Origin: Aquisphaera insulae
GTDB taxonomy: Bacteria; Planctomycetota; Planctomycetia; Isosphaerales; Isosphaeraceae
NCBI RefSeq assembly: GCF_011064615.1
Contig: NZ_JAALJH010000069.1
Location: 1 to 49,371, forward strand
Direction: 5' to 3'
DNA length: 49,371 bases
The notes under the pieces are model-generated. The model did not search any database and was not told where the DNA came from. It worked only from the letters and a program-made list of their open reading frames with translations. Shown here piece by piece: positions 1 to 7,653 of this stretch; the first letter of the stretch is position 1; every line of letters starts with the position of its first letter. Both the position numbers and the translations under genes were made by a program.

Positions 1-46
1 AGATAGGGACAGGGATAGGAGGGAAGTACGGGTTGGGACTGGGGAA

Positions 47-1366
47 ATGCAGGGGCTGGCGGCGGAGTTGGAGCGGGCCGGCGGGGAGTCGGGATCGCCA
101 AACCTGAATTCTGAATCTGAATCGAATCTGTGTTCATCGGTGTCCCTCTGTGGCTCAATTCCTCCCCCCGTCCCCATCTGTGGCTCAAATTCTCTGGATT
201 CCACCCGTGGCGTCAAACGGGCGAGCGTCAGCCTGACGATGATCGTGCGGGATGAGGAGGAGAACCTGCCGAGGTGTTTGGGATCGGTGGCGGGGCTGTT
301 CGACGAGATCGTGGTGGTGGATACCGGATCGAGGGACCGGACGGTCGAGGTGGCGCGAGAGTTCGGGGCGAGAGTGTTTGACTTTGTCTGGGTGGATGAC
401 TTCGCGGCGGCGAGGAATGCGGCGCTGGGGCGGACGCGAGGGGATTATGCGTTCTGGCTGGACGCGGATGACGTGGTTGAAGATGGGGAACGGGTGAAGC
501 TCCAGGCGTTGCTGGCGGGGTTGCCGGCGGAGGCGTCGGAGCAGGCCGCTTACGTGGTGCGGTGTGCGTGCGACCCGGAGCCGGACGGGCGGGGCGGGAA
601 TACGGTCGTGGATCATATAAGACTGTTCCCGGTTCGCGAGGGCGTCCGCTGGACGTATGCCGTCCACGAGCAGATCCTGCCGTCGCTGCGGCGGGCCGGG
701 GTGCCGGTGCGATGGAGCGACGTCACCGTGCGGCATACGGGCTACGCCGACCCGGCGTTGCGGGGCCGCAAGCTGGAGCGCGACGCGCGGATCCTGGAGC
801 AGGAGCTGGAATCGCGGCCGGGTGACCCGTTCGTGCTCTTCAACCTGGGCTCGATCGCGGTGGAGCGGGAGGACTGGCCGCGGGCGCTCGAGTCCTTGCA
901 GCGGAGCCTGGCGGGCTCGGCGCCGACGGATTCGATCACCCGGAAGCTGTTCGCCCTGATCGCGCGATGCCAGCAGATGCTCGGCAACCTGCCGCGGGCG
1001 ATCGCGGCCTGCGACGAGGGCCTGTCCTTCTTCCCCGAGGACGCCGAGCTGCTCTTCCGCAAGGCCGTGGCCCATCGTGGCGTCGGAGATTCGGCGGCGG
1101 CCGAGGCGTCGTGGCGAAGGATCCTGGGGCTGCGGCGTCCGGAGGAGTTCGCGAGCGTCGACCAGGGGATCTACGGCCATCTCACGAGGCGCAATCTCGC
1201 GCGGCTCGCCGAGGAACGCGGGGACCACGCCGAGGCCGCGGCGCTCTGGCGGGCCGTGCTCGATGAGTGTCCGGGGGACGTCGAGGCGCAGGGGAGTCTC
1301 CGGGCCGGCCACGGATCGAGGGGAGCAACGATCAGGGAGCAGGCCCCGATGGCGCCCGGATATTGA
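47..1366 (+). CDS. Family 2 glycosyltransferase with C-terminal TPRs
   Basis: The protein looks like a cytoplasmic GT-A glycosyltransferase that moves a sugar from a nucleotide-sugar to an unknown acceptor. The conserved core starts at about residue 56 (ASVSLTMIVRDEEENLPRC), followed by the nucleotide-binding stretch VVVDTGSRDRT and a DxD-like metal site in FWLDADD near residue 140. Residues 255-420 are TPR-like helical pairs (PFVLFNLGSIAVEREDWPRA and later copies). The start is uncertain. The frame is open to the left edge of the window, and residues of roughly 27-50 are encoded by a dispersed repeat (126-192). ATG at 47, GTG at 140 and ATG at 239 are all possible, and none has a strong Shine-Dalgarno site. 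The 3' end overlaps the convergent SGNH gene by 35 bp. Family assignment is firm; the substrate is unknown. Confidence 0.85.
   Translation: MQGLAAELERAGGESGSPNLNSESESNLCSSVSLCGSIPPPVPICGSNSLDSTRGVKRASVSLTMIVRDEEENLPRCLGSVAGLFDEIVVVDTGSRDRTVEVAREFGARVFDFVWVDDFAAARNAALGRTRGDYAFWLDADDVVEDGERVKLQALLAGLPAEASEQAAYVVRCACDPEPDGRGGNTVVDHIRLFPVREGVRWTYAVHEQILPSLRRAGVPVRWSDVTVRHTGYADPALRGRKLERDARILEQELESRPGDPFVLFNLGSIAVEREDWPRALESLQRSLAGSAPTDSITRKLFALIARCQQMLGNLPRAIAACDEGLSFFPEDAELLFRKAVAHRGVGDSAAAEASWRRILGLRRPEEFASVDQGIYGHLTRRNLARLAEERGDHAEAAALWRAVLDECPGDVEAQGSLRAGHGSRGATIREQAPMAPGY
126..192 (-). repeat. Dispersed AGCCACAGAT-type repeat, left copy
   Basis: Read on the minus strand this stretch contains two units starting GAGCCACAGA, followed by ACACCGATGAACACAGAT. 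This is the same unit style as the arrays around the GxxExxY gene at 17.0-17.8 kb, although the spacers differ. It lies in frame inside the 5' part of the glycosyltransferase ORF and codes for a Ser/Pro/Cys-rich stretch that looks unlike protein. Confidence 0.7.
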
Positions 1367-2999
1367 GCGTCGAGGGCTCGACTCCCCCGAAGCCTTCGTT
1401 GGAGCTCGGGGGGATGAGACTCCAGGTGGAGACGGCACGAATCCCCACGCCTGGGAGCGAGAGCTCCTTGGCGGACTCGCCCGCCTCCAGGCGCCTGAGG
1501 CCGCTCTCGTAGGCCACGGCCCGGAAGGATCGCTCCTCGGGATCGAAGCGAATCCGGAGGGTCGTCCGGTAGAAGCCCGCGGCGAACCGGCAGACCTCCT
1601 TCCAGGTCGCCGCGGTCACGTCGAAGTGGTCGGCGCACTCCGCTCGCGAGATTGCAGGAGCCGCCAGGGAACTCGGCCAGCCGAACGTGCCGCGGTCGCG
1701 GAGCGCGCCGAGGACCGACTCCGCGAGCGAAACGTGGCCGTCGAACGACGGGTGCATGCCGTCGTTGAACAGGACGTCGTCGAGCTGGCCCGATCCGAGA
1801 GCCTGGGCGCGGGCCCGCAACACGGCCTGGCCGTCGACGAGGATCGCGCCATGTCGCGGCGCGAGCTCCCGGTAGACGTCCTGGAAGGCCGACGGGCAGC
1901 GCATCGGGTGGGCGTCCAGGTCGCGGGCGCGGACGTATTCCCGATACGCCTCGTCGCGGTGGCCGGCCCTTTCCAGCAGGCGGGCGAGTCGGAAGTGCGT
2001 CTCGGCGAAGCCCGGCTGACGGTCGATCAGGGAGCGGTAAACGGTCAGGGCGCGGGCCTCGTCGGCTCGCTCGAGCTCGCGAGCGGCGATCACCTCGGCG
2101 GCGAACGAGTCGCGATCGGCCCGGGGCATCCCGGGCGGGAGGACGGATCGGCTGGGCTCGAACCCCGCATCATTGCCCGGCGGCACGATGACGACCGTGG
2201 GGACGCCGGCCCGCTCCAGGTCCGAGAGGATGATCTCGGTCCGGCGGCGGAAGTCCTCCAGCCGCTCGCGGTACTGGGCGGCCGTGTGGGAGGGGACGGT
2301 GACGACGGCGGCGGGGCGGACCGCCGGGAGCGACCCGACGAGGGCCCGGCCGCGGGCCTCGTCCAGGAGCCGGCAGAGGGGAGAGCGGCCGGCGAGCCCG
2401 TTGATCAGCCCGGCGACGACGCCGCGGCCCGGATCGTCGTCGTAATACGGGACGTCGGCCGACCAGCCGTATCGGGAGGCGAACTCGTTGTGGCCGGCGT
2501 AGAGGACCACGAGGTCCGGCCGCCGCGAGGATTCGGCGAGCTTCTGGTGCATCGACTCGAGCGTCCAACCCGCACGCGCCTGGACTTCCAGGTGGAACAT
2601 CCGCGCGGGGAAGAGGCGGCGGAGCTGCCAGGTCACGACCTTGCCCACCGACAGCCAGTCGCGATACGGCACCCCCTCGGCGCTCGACTCGCCGACGACG
2701 AGGATCGTCGCATCGGCGTCCGGCCTTTTGACGCCGGCGGGCCTCGTCGCGGCCATCGCCAGGCGTGGGGCCCGATGCTGCCACGCGAGGTACGCCGCCG
2801 CGCCCGCCTCCGCCAGCCCCAGGCCCAAAAGCACCGTGGTGCCCGCGAGGGCCACACGGGCGAGCACGCGTCGCCACCGCGACGACAGCCGGCGGCCGGC
2901 GAGCAGGCCGCCGGCCGCCAGGGCCGTCATCGTCACGAGGATGAGGACGGCCGCGGGATAGGCCGCGACCGCGGTTTCGAGGAGCCTGGTACGCCACAT
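1332..2999 (-). CDS. Membrane-anchored SGNH/GDSL hydrolase-like protein (second of a tandem pair)
   Basis: This 555-residue protein is probably an esterase or acyl-transfer enzyme of the SGNH superfamily held at the membrane. Two hydrophobic segments lie in the first 75 residues. Block I is ILVVGESSAEG (Ser near residue 103), block III is YAGHNEF, and the Asp/His block is NDGMHPS near residue 416. A helical, TPR-like insert (FAETHFRLARLLERAGHRDE) precedes the last block. The ATG at 2999 was chosen because the coding signal and membrane segment begin there; upstream residues in the frame are low-complexity Arg/Pro. It lies 22 bp after the paralogue upstream, so the two are probably co-transcribed. 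GHNE in place of the usual GxND is shared by both copies. Confidence 0.8.
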   Translation of the reverse strand: MWRTRLLETAVAAYPAAVLILVTMTALAAGGLLAGRRLSSRWRRVLARVALAGTTVLLGLGLAEAGAAAYLAWQHRAPRLAMAATRPAGVKRPDADATILVVGESSAEGVPYRDWLSVGKVVTWQLRRLFPARMFHLEVQARAGWTLESMHQKLAESSRRPDLVVLYAGHNEFASRYGWSADVPYYDDDPGRGVVAGLINGLAGRSPLCRLLDEARGRALVGSLPAVRPAAVVTVPSHTAAQYRERLEDFRRRTEIILSDLERAGVPTVVIVPPGNDAGFEPSRSVLPPGMPRADRDSFAAEVIAARELERADEARALTVYRSLIDRQPGFAETHFRLARLLERAGHRDEAYREYVRARDLDAHPMRCPSAFQDVYRELAPRHGAILVDGQAVLRARAQALGSGQLDDVLFNDGMHPSFDGHVSLAESVLGALRDRGTFGWPSSLAAPAISRAECADHFDVTAATWKEVCRFAAGFYRTTLRIRFDPEERSFRAVAYESGLRRLEAGESAKELSLPGVGIRAVSTWSLIPPSSNEGFGGVEPSTLNIRAPSGPAP

Positions 3000-3021
3000 G
3001 GTCCGTTCGGTCCTCGCTCCG

Positions 3022-4833
3022 TCAAGGTATGCCCGCCGGCCGGATGCCCAGGCCGGTGATGCCCGCGTCCTCGGGGCGGGCCCCCGCCAGGATCTTCTCC
3101 GCGGCCTTCCTGTAGGCGGCCTCCTTCGCCTGCCGCTCCGCGGGATCGTAGCGGGTGAACGCGGTGACGCCGTAGAACCACGCCGAACGGCCGCAGACGG
3201 AGGCCCAACGCTCCGGGTCGAGCCCGAAGTGACGGGCGCAGGCCTCGGGATCGACGACCGGCATCGGCGTCCCCTCGGGCCAGCCGAGAGCATGCCGATC
3301 GTGGAGCTGCTTCAGCAGGTCCTGGGCCAGGGCGATGTAGCCCCGCAGGGTGGGATGCTGCGCGTCGTGATAGAGGTGGTCGTCGAGGATCCCGTGCGGG
3401 CTGATGGCCGTGAGGACCTTGTCGCAATCGACCAGGATGAGCGACGGATGTCGACTCGCCAGCTTCCGGTAGGCGTCGCGGAAATCCTCGGGGCAGCGCA
3501 GGGGCAAGGCGTCGGACTCCCTGGCCAGGACATATTCCCTCCGCGCCTCGTCCCAGGATCCGGCCGACTCGAGCAATCGGGCGAGCCGGAAGTGGGTCTC
3601 GGCGAAGCCGGGCTGGGCGGCGATCAGGCGGCGATAGGCGGAGATGGCCCCGGCCTGGTCCGTCTTCTCGAGCTCCCTGGCCCGGCGGACGTCGCCGTCG
3701 AACGCCACGCGGACGGGTTCCGGCGTCGTGGCCGGCAGGATCGATCGGCTGGGCTCGTAGCCGCCGTCATTGGAGGCGGGGATGAAGAAGATCGGCAGGG
3801 AGTGGATCTGCTCGGCGATCGTCGCGATCGCGTCGGCCCTGCGGCCGAAATCGGCGAGGATCCGGGCCCGCTCCGCGGGCGTGCAGAGGGGACGGTCGAT
3901 GAGCTGGCGGGTGATGACCTTCGGCGGCATCACGTCGATCCGCTGATGCTCGATCGCCTCGATGATCAGCCGGCACGCAGGCGAGGCGCCCAGGATGACC
4001 TGCCAGGCCGGCCGTTCCGGAGCCTCGGCGCGTCCCTCGGGGGCGTCGCCGGCGGAGTTGCGATCCCAGGCCCACCGGCCCTGGAACTCGTTATGGCCCG
4101 AGAAGACGATGAGGGCGTCGGGCCGATAGGTCAGCTCCGAGAGCTGCTGGTGCATCCCTTCGAGGATGGCGCCGCCGGTGGCCCAGATGTCCAGCTCGAC
4201 GCGTCGATGGAGGACTTCCTCGAGCTTCCAGCCGGCGATCTGCCCGGCCGACAGCCAGGGATGATAGGGCTCGCCACGCCCGCTCGACTCGCCGATCACG
4301 AGGATCTTCAAGGGGCCCTTGTCCGCCCCCGACGACCCGTCCGGAGCCGCATTCGCGAGGTCCGCGCGGATCCGCGGGTTGAGTGCGTCCTCTTCCCGGC
4401 GGATCGCGGCGGCGGCCGGCGAAGCGGGGGCGCGATGGAGCCATCGCAACCAGGCCGCGGACACGGCCTCGACCGCGAGGATGCTGAGGAGCAGGGAGAA
4501 ATCCAGCAGGAGCAGCCGGGGGAGCCAGCCCCGCGTCCCCTTCGTCCGCCGCGCTCCGGGCCGCGGCCTGGCGAGGAAGAGGCCCAGCACCGGGAGCGTC
4601 AGCAGCACCGCGACAAGCAGCGCCACGTACGCCCCGAGCAGCTCGTGGAGGAACCCGACGCTCGCGGCCTGGCGCGTCTCCCGCGGGATCGACGACCAGG
4701 CCACCGAGATCCACGAGGGCGCGAGCTGCCAGGCGACGTAAGCGAGCACGACGGCGACCGCCGGCACGAGCAGCCGGATCATCGAGCGGACGTCGAGCGG
4801 GCGGTTCGCGGGAGGGGTGGTCGGCTCGTTCAT
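3022..4833 (-). CDS. Membrane-anchored SGNH/GDSL hydrolase-like protein (first of a tandem pair)
   Basis: This 603-residue paralogue of the next gene has the same order of parts: hydrophobic segments near residues 20-40 and 75-95 plus one more before the catalytic domain, then ILVIGESSGRG (Ser near 180), FSGHNEF, a helical TPR-like insert (PGFAETHFRLARLLESAGSW), and HDAQHPT near 490 with the expected Asp and His. The start at 4833 (MNEPTTPP) follows a TACAAT box only 6 bases upstream, so the transcript may be nearly leaderless. The substrate is unknown; polysaccharide O-acetyl transfer or removal is a reasonable inference given the glycosyltransferase next door, but nothing in the sequence proves it. 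Confidence 0.8.
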   Translation of the reverse strand: MNEPTTPPANRPLDVRSMIRLLVPAVAVVLAYVAWQLAPSWISVAWSSIPRETRQAASVGFLHELLGAYVALLVAVLLTLPVLGLFLARPRPGARRTKGTRGWLPRLLLLDFSLLLSILAVEAVSAAWLRWLHRAPASPAAAAIRREEDALNPRIRADLANAAPDGSSGADKGPLKILVIGESSGRGEPYHPWLSAGQIAGWKLEEVLHRRVELDIWATGGAILEGMHQQLSELTYRPDALIVFSGHNEFQGRWAWDRNSAGDAPEGRAEAPERPAWQVILGASPACRLIIEAIEHQRIDVMPPKVITRQLIDRPLCTPAERARILADFGRRADAIATIAEQIHSLPIFFIPASNDGGYEPSRSILPATTPEPVRVAFDGDVRRARELEKTDQAGAISAYRRLIAAQPGFAETHFRLARLLESAGSWDEARREYVLARESDALPLRCPEDFRDAYRKLASRHPSLILVDCDKVLTAISPHGILDDHLYHDAQHPTLRGYIALAQDLLKQLHDRHALGWPEGTPMPVVDPEACARHFGLDPERWASVCGRSAWFYGVTAFTRYDPAERQAKEAAYRKAAEKILAGARPEDAGITGLGIRPAGIP

Positions 4834-4976
4834 GGCCCCATTGTACGGGAAACGTCGCCCGCCTGGAAAACCGAGATGACGCGCGTGAGAATCGGCCGGG
4901 AGAGGGCGACGGGGCCCGCATCGAGGATGATCGAGGCTGCGAGAGCCGACCGACGGCGTGGGGCGGATGCGCACCG

Positions 4977-5954
4977 ATGCACGACTATGACAGGAGCAGT
5001 AAGTGGCTGATCCAGCACTACGGCGATTCGATCCTTCGCCTGGCCGGCGTCACCGACATCGTCGAGTGGGAGCCCCTCCAGGCCGAGGTCGTGCAGCCCC
5101 GCGGCCTGCCGGACGGCTTCCTCCGGGCGAGGCGGGCGGCGCAGGTCGGGTCCAGCTACTTCGTCGTCGAGATGGCGACCTATCCGGAGCCCCGGATCGC
5201 CGAGCAGGCCGCGCGCGACGCGGCGCTCGTCTACCTGGAACGGGGGATCGTGCCGGGGGTGATCGTCGTCGTGCTCCGGCAGCGTGGCCGAGTCCCGGCG
5301 CCCAGGATGGTTCAGATTCAGTCCGAGAGCGGCCGGACGACCATCCAGGTCAAGTGGCACATCGTCGAGCTCTGGGAGATCCCCGCGGAGGACCTCCTCG
5401 CCACGGGGGACGTGGGGGTCTTGCCGTGGGTCTCCCTCTCGAAGATCGAAGGCCCGCCCGGTCCGATCTTCAGCCGCTGCCGCGAACGGATCATCCGCGA
5501 GGCCCCGACCGATGAGCGGGAGAGTCTCATGGCGATCTCGCAAGTCCTCGCCCGGTTGCGGTATCATGAAGAAACTCTCTTCCAGCTTCTCGGAGGGCGA
5601 AAGGCCATGCTCGAGTTGCCATTCCTTGAAGAATTCAAGGCCGAGTGGGTTCGCGAAGCCCTGGAGAAGGATCGGGCCGAACGAGCGGCCGCGGAGAAGG
5701 CCGCTCGCGCGGCCGCGGAGAAGGCCGCTCATGCGGCCGCGGAGAGGGCCGCTCGCGCGGCGGTTCGCCGCAATATCGTGGACGTCCTGGAAGCACGACT
5801 CGGCGCGGGGGCCGCCGAACTCGGGCCCGAGCTGGAGGCGATCGACCGGGAAGCCAGGCTCAAGGAACTCCTGATCTTCGCGGTCAAGTGCAAGGATCTC
5901 GACGCTTTCCAGGCCCGCCTCAGGAAGCCGCGAGCCGGCCGCAGGAAGCCATGA
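4977..5954 (+). CDS. Rpn/YadD-like (DUF4351-type) protein with Ala-rich repeat
   Basis: The 325-residue protein looks like the planctomycete/cyanobacterial relatives of Rpn putative transposase/nucleases. The N-terminal half (DYDRSSKWLIQHYGDSILRL, then FVVEMATYPEPRIAEQAARD) has the spacing expected of a PD-(D/E)XK-type fold, though the catalytic set is not certain by eye. Residues 237-260 are three copies of AAAEKAAR-like octapeptides from a tandem 24-bp DNA repeat, predicted to form a charged helix. The C-terminus (ELEAIDREARLKELLIFAVKCKDLDAFQARL) matches the DUF4351-like tail that ends such proteins. Its stop overlaps the birA start by 4 bp, so translation is probably coupled. Confidence 0.65.
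   Translation: MHDYDRSSKWLIQHYGDSILRLAGVTDIVEWEPLQAEVVQPRGLPDGFLRARRAAQVGSSYFVVEMATYPEPRIAEQAARDAALVYLERGIVPGVIVVVLRQRGRVPAPRMVQIQSESGRTTIQVKWHIVELWEIPAEDLLATGDVGVLPWVSLSKIEGPPGPIFSRCRERIIREAPTDERESLMAISQVLARLRYHEETLFQLLGGRKAMLELPFLEEFKAEWVREALEKDRAERAAAEKAARAAAEKAAHAAAERAARAAVRRNIVDVLEARLGAGAAELGPELEAIDREARLKELLIFAVKCKDLDAFQARLRKPRAGRRKP
5685..5756 (+). repeat. Three in-frame 24-bp tandem repeats
   Basis: The unit GCGGCCGCGGAGAAGGCCGC plus 4 bases occurs three times with 1-3 changes per copy and encodes AAAEKAAR, AAAEKAAH and AAAERAAR. Because the unit is a multiple of three, copy-number change would lengthen or shorten a helix without breaking the frame. Confidence 0.85.
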
Positions 5955-6799
5955 CCGAAGAGGGTGCCAGCCCATCCGTGACGTCGCGACCGGCGCATGG
6001 GTCTCCCCCGGGCGTCGCCGGACGCGAACGCATGCCGTTCGCGCGGACGGTGCTGCATCGGCCCGAGGTGGACTCGACCAGCGGCCTGGCTCGGAGCCTG
6101 ATCCTCCAGGGTGTGGATGAGCTCCCGCTGCTCGTCTGGGCGGACCGGCAGACGCTGGGCCGGGGCCAGCGCGATCGGTCGTGGTATTCCGACGACGGCT
6201 CCCTGACGTTCACCGTCGCGATCGACCCGGCCGCGCACGGCCTTCGGGTGGACCAGGAGCCGAGGCTCTCCATGGTGGCGGCGCTCGCCGTGATCCATGC
6301 CATCGAGGACCGGGGCTGGGCGATCCCGGGCCTTGGCATCCGCTGGCCGAACGATGTGGAGGCGTCCGGCGGCAAGCTCGGAGGGATCCTCCCGGAGCGG
6401 ATCGAAGTGCCCGGAGGATCCCCGTCCCATCGCCTCCTCGTCGGCATCGGCCTGAATGTCTTCACCCGCCTGGATCGGGCCCCCATGGACGTGGGGCGGA
6501 TGGCCGCCTCCCTCGCCACGCTCGGCGCCGGGCCGCTCGACGGTTCGTCCATGCCCGGGCTCCTCGCCGCCATCCTCACGCACCTCGGGCGCGAGCTCGG
6601 CCGCCTCAAGGACGACGCGCCGGACCAGGCCCGCGAATGGGACGACCGCAACCTCCTCCGCGACCAGGCCGTCCGGATCGACCTCGGCCCGCGGACCCTG
6701 ACCGGCCGCGTCACGTCGATCGACCCCCTGGGCGCCCTCTGCGTGGACGACGGCTCCGAGGTCCATCGCCTGTTCGGCGGACGGGTGCTGAGGTCTTGA
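5951..6799 (+). CDS. birA: Biotin--[acetyl-CoA-carboxylase] ligase
   Basis: The 282-residue enzyme activates biotin with ATP and attaches it to the biotin carrier domain of carboxylases in the cytoplasm. Visible signatures are VDSTSGLAR (biotin pocket), TLGRGQRDRSWYSDDGSL (the adenylate loop, here GRGQRDRSW for GRGRxGRxW), IRWPNDV and the catalytic lysine motif GGKLGGIL. The C-terminal SH3-like domain ends in VDDGSEVHRLFGGRV. There is no N-terminal winged helix, so this is a monofunctional group I ligase and not a repressor. The ATG overlaps the previous stop (ATGA). Confidence 0.93.
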   Translation: MTEEGASPSVTSRPAHGSPPGVAGRERMPFARTVLHRPEVDSTSGLARSLILQGVDELPLLVWADRQTLGRGQRDRSWYSDDGSLTFTVAIDPAAHGLRVDQEPRLSMVAALAVIHAIEDRGWAIPGLGIRWPNDVEASGGKLGGILPERIEVPGGSPSHRLLVGIGLNVFTRLDRAPMDVGRMAASLATLGAGPLDGSSMPGLLAAILTHLGRELGRLKDDAPDQAREWDDRNLLRDQAVRIDLGPRTLTGRVTSIDPLGALCVDDGSEVHRLFGGRVLRS

Positions 6800-6831
6800 T
6801 ACAATAGCCGACGATCGGAGGAGTCGAGTTC

Positions 6832-7647
6832 GTGGCGAGCTTACCGGCCAGGGCCGATTTCAGACCTCCGGATCGAGATGACCCGGTCGATGCGCTTTGG
6901 TCACTGCTCGCGACGCCGACCATCGACCCGGGCGCCCTTGCGACGGCCATCGAAAGGGCCCTGGATCAACGCGGTAAACTCGACTGGCGAACGATTCAGC
7001 TCATCAAGGAAGGTTGGGAGGCGCTGGGGCAACCCGGCTTCAAGATCACTGCGAGAATTCGTCTCCTCACCGGTAGGGACGGACACGACGAGGTGAGATT
7101 TCCATCGTTGAAGGAGCGGCTCGTGCCTCCCCTGAACCCGACGATTCTGCGCCAGTTCCTTCGAGAACTTGGCTCGCGAATTGGAGCCCCCGCGGATGTC
7201 TCCATGGGAGGCGCGGCCTCGTTGGTGCTGAGAGGTCTCCTCCAACGTGCGACGGAGGACGTCGACCTCGTCGACGAGGTCCCCGTGGCGATCCGCTCCG
7301 AGCACACGCTCCTGCAAGAGCTGGCGACGCGTCATGGACTCCGCGTGACGCATTTCCAGGGGCACTACCCGCCGGAAGGCTGGGCGGCTCGAACGACCGA
7401 CGCGGGCACTTTCGGCAAGATCCGGCTCCGTCTGGTTGATCCCGCGGACATCATCGCGGGCAAGGTCTATTCCCCGCGGGCGAAGGACCTGGACGATTTC
7501 CGGATGCTCTGCGAGGGCCTCGATCGCGGCGTGCTTCGGGACCGAGTCATCCGCGGGCTGCCGTCGCGTTGGAGCGATCCGGAGGCGCGAGCCCGGGCCA
7601 TCCAGAACTGGTACATCGCCTATGGCGAGGCCCTGGCGGACGGCTGA
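6832..7647 (+). CDS. Nucleotidyltransferase-like protein (DUF6036-type)
   Basis: This 271-residue protein starts with GTG after CGGAGGAG. The C-terminal 170 residues look like the minimal nucleotidyltransferase fold used by AbiEii/DUF6036 proteins: GGAASLVLRGLLQRATEDVDLVDE (the GGxA helix plus T-x-D-x-D metal motif, around residues 128-150) and, later, LVDPADIIAGKVYSPRAKDLDDFRML, a helix with a lysine and two acidic residues typical of the family. The N-terminal 85 residues are helical and unrecognised. No partner antitoxin is next to it; the neighbour converges 6 bp away. Role unknown. Confidence 0.65.
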   Translation: MASLPARADFRPPDRDDPVDALWSLLATPTIDPGALATAIERALDQRGKLDWRTIQLIKEGWEALGQPGFKITARIRLLTGRDGHDEVRFPSLKERLVPPLNPTILRQFLRELGSRIGAPADVSMGGAASLVLRGLLQRATEDVDLVDEVPVAIRSEHTLLQELATRHGLRVTHFQGHYPPEGWAARTTDAGTFGKIRLRLVDPADIIAGKVYSPRAKDLDDFRMLCEGLDRGVLRDRVIRGLPSRWSDPEARARAIQNWYIAYGEALADG

Positions 7648-7653
7648 ACGGCG

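Noticed and set aside
1077..3059. A 660-codon plus-strand open frame opposite the SGNH gene
   Set aside because: The SGNH frame contains conserved catalytic motifs; this one does not.
6800..6805. TACAAT as -10 of the nucleotidyltransferase gene
   Set aside because: No acceptable -35 at 16-18 bp, so it is not reported as a promoter.
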